Assembly (NCBI GenBank): GCA_900544525.1
Contig: UQVN01000218.1
Span: 1 to 5,697 of the forward strand
From: an uncultured Eubacteriales bacterium
GTDB lineage: Bacteria; Bacillota; Clostridia; Lachnospirales; Lachnospiraceae
Reading direction: 5' to 3'
Length of the DNA: 5,697 nt
The notes below the pieces were generated by a model. That model saw only the letters and a list, made by a program, of their open reading frames with translations, was not told the DNA's origin and made no database searches. Both the position numbers and the translations under genes were made by a program. Below, one piece after another: positions 5,639-5,697 of this stretch (position 1 is its first letter; each line of letters starts with the position of its first letter).

Positions 5639-5667
5639 ATTGTATTTTATTGTTAAATAAATGTCAA
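5639..5667 (-). promoter_or_regulatory. sigma-A promoter of adhE
   Basis: Leftward TTGACA (5662-5667), a 17-base spacer, and TACAAT (5639-5644): a perfect -35, optimal spacing and a one-mismatch -10. A run of T and A at 5671-5687 (A-tracts on the transcribed side) sits at about -39 to -55, like an UP element. Transcription should start near 5632, giving a leader of about 105 bases. Expect strong basal expression, held in check by a repressor. Confidence 0.85.
5650..5667. promoter_or_regulatory. Rex-like operator overlapping the adhE -35
   Basis: TTGTTAA-ATAA-ATGTCAA has exactly the 18-base layout of the clostridial Rex site TTGTTAA-N4-TTAACAA. The left half is perfect and the right half matches 4 of 7 (11 of 14 overall). 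It covers the whole -35 box and most of the spacer, so binding would block RNA polymerase. Rex is the NADH/NAD+-sensing repressor known to control adhE genes in Clostridia. The right half is constrained by the -35 sequence itself, which may explain its weaker match. Confidence 0.45.
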
Positions 5668-5697
5668 TTGTTTTTTTTAAATTTTTTCATCCAATTT

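Overview
The window is low-GC DNA with strong AGGAGG-type ribosome binding sites, A-tract-rich sigma-A promoters and a fermentative AdhE. This fits an anaerobic Bacillota member of class Clostridia, most likely a Lachnospiraceae-like gut or cellulolytic fermenter. The family placement is an inference from codon/base style and from the AdhE sequence; no 16S or other marker is present.

Layout, left to right. (1) 1-899: a rightward LysR-type regulator with its own extended -10 promoter at the left edge. (2) 900-1121: a convergent intergenic gap holding imperfect dyads and short repeats but no textbook terminator. (3) 1122-2066, leftward: an NAD-dependent L-lactate/malate dehydrogenase family enzyme. 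Its active site is complete, but the residue that sets substrate choice is Arg rather than the Gln of true lactate dehydrogenases. A catabolite-response-like (cre) sequence lies in its leader. (4) 2067-2902: about 840 bases without a long gene. It holds a possible 46-codon leftward membrane peptide gene whose start codon is inside a hairpin, a 41-codon tail that looks like the C-terminus of a lost sugar/cation symporter, several inverted repeats, and the adhE terminator with a second 3'-UTR hairpin. (5) 2903-5527, leftward: a full-length bifunctional acetaldehyde-CoA/alcohol dehydrogenase (AdhE). (6) 5528-5697: the adhE leader and a near-consensus promoter with an upstream A/T tract and two Rex-like operator sequences.

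Together the two enzymes suggest an NADH-reoxidising fermentation neighbourhood: AdhE reduces acetyl-CoA to ethanol, and the LDH/MDH-type enzyme reduces a 2-oxo acid. Each appears to have its own promoter, with a terminator between them. Redox control (Rex) for adhE and carbon control (CcpA) for the dehydrogenase are inferred from motif matches only. The LysR regulator's target is unknown; it converges on the dehydrogenase and could equally serve genes to the left of the window. I found no mobile element, CRISPR array, tRNA or rRNA, and nothing that amounts to a clear new multi-gene system. The points of interest are regulatory and evolutionary details.
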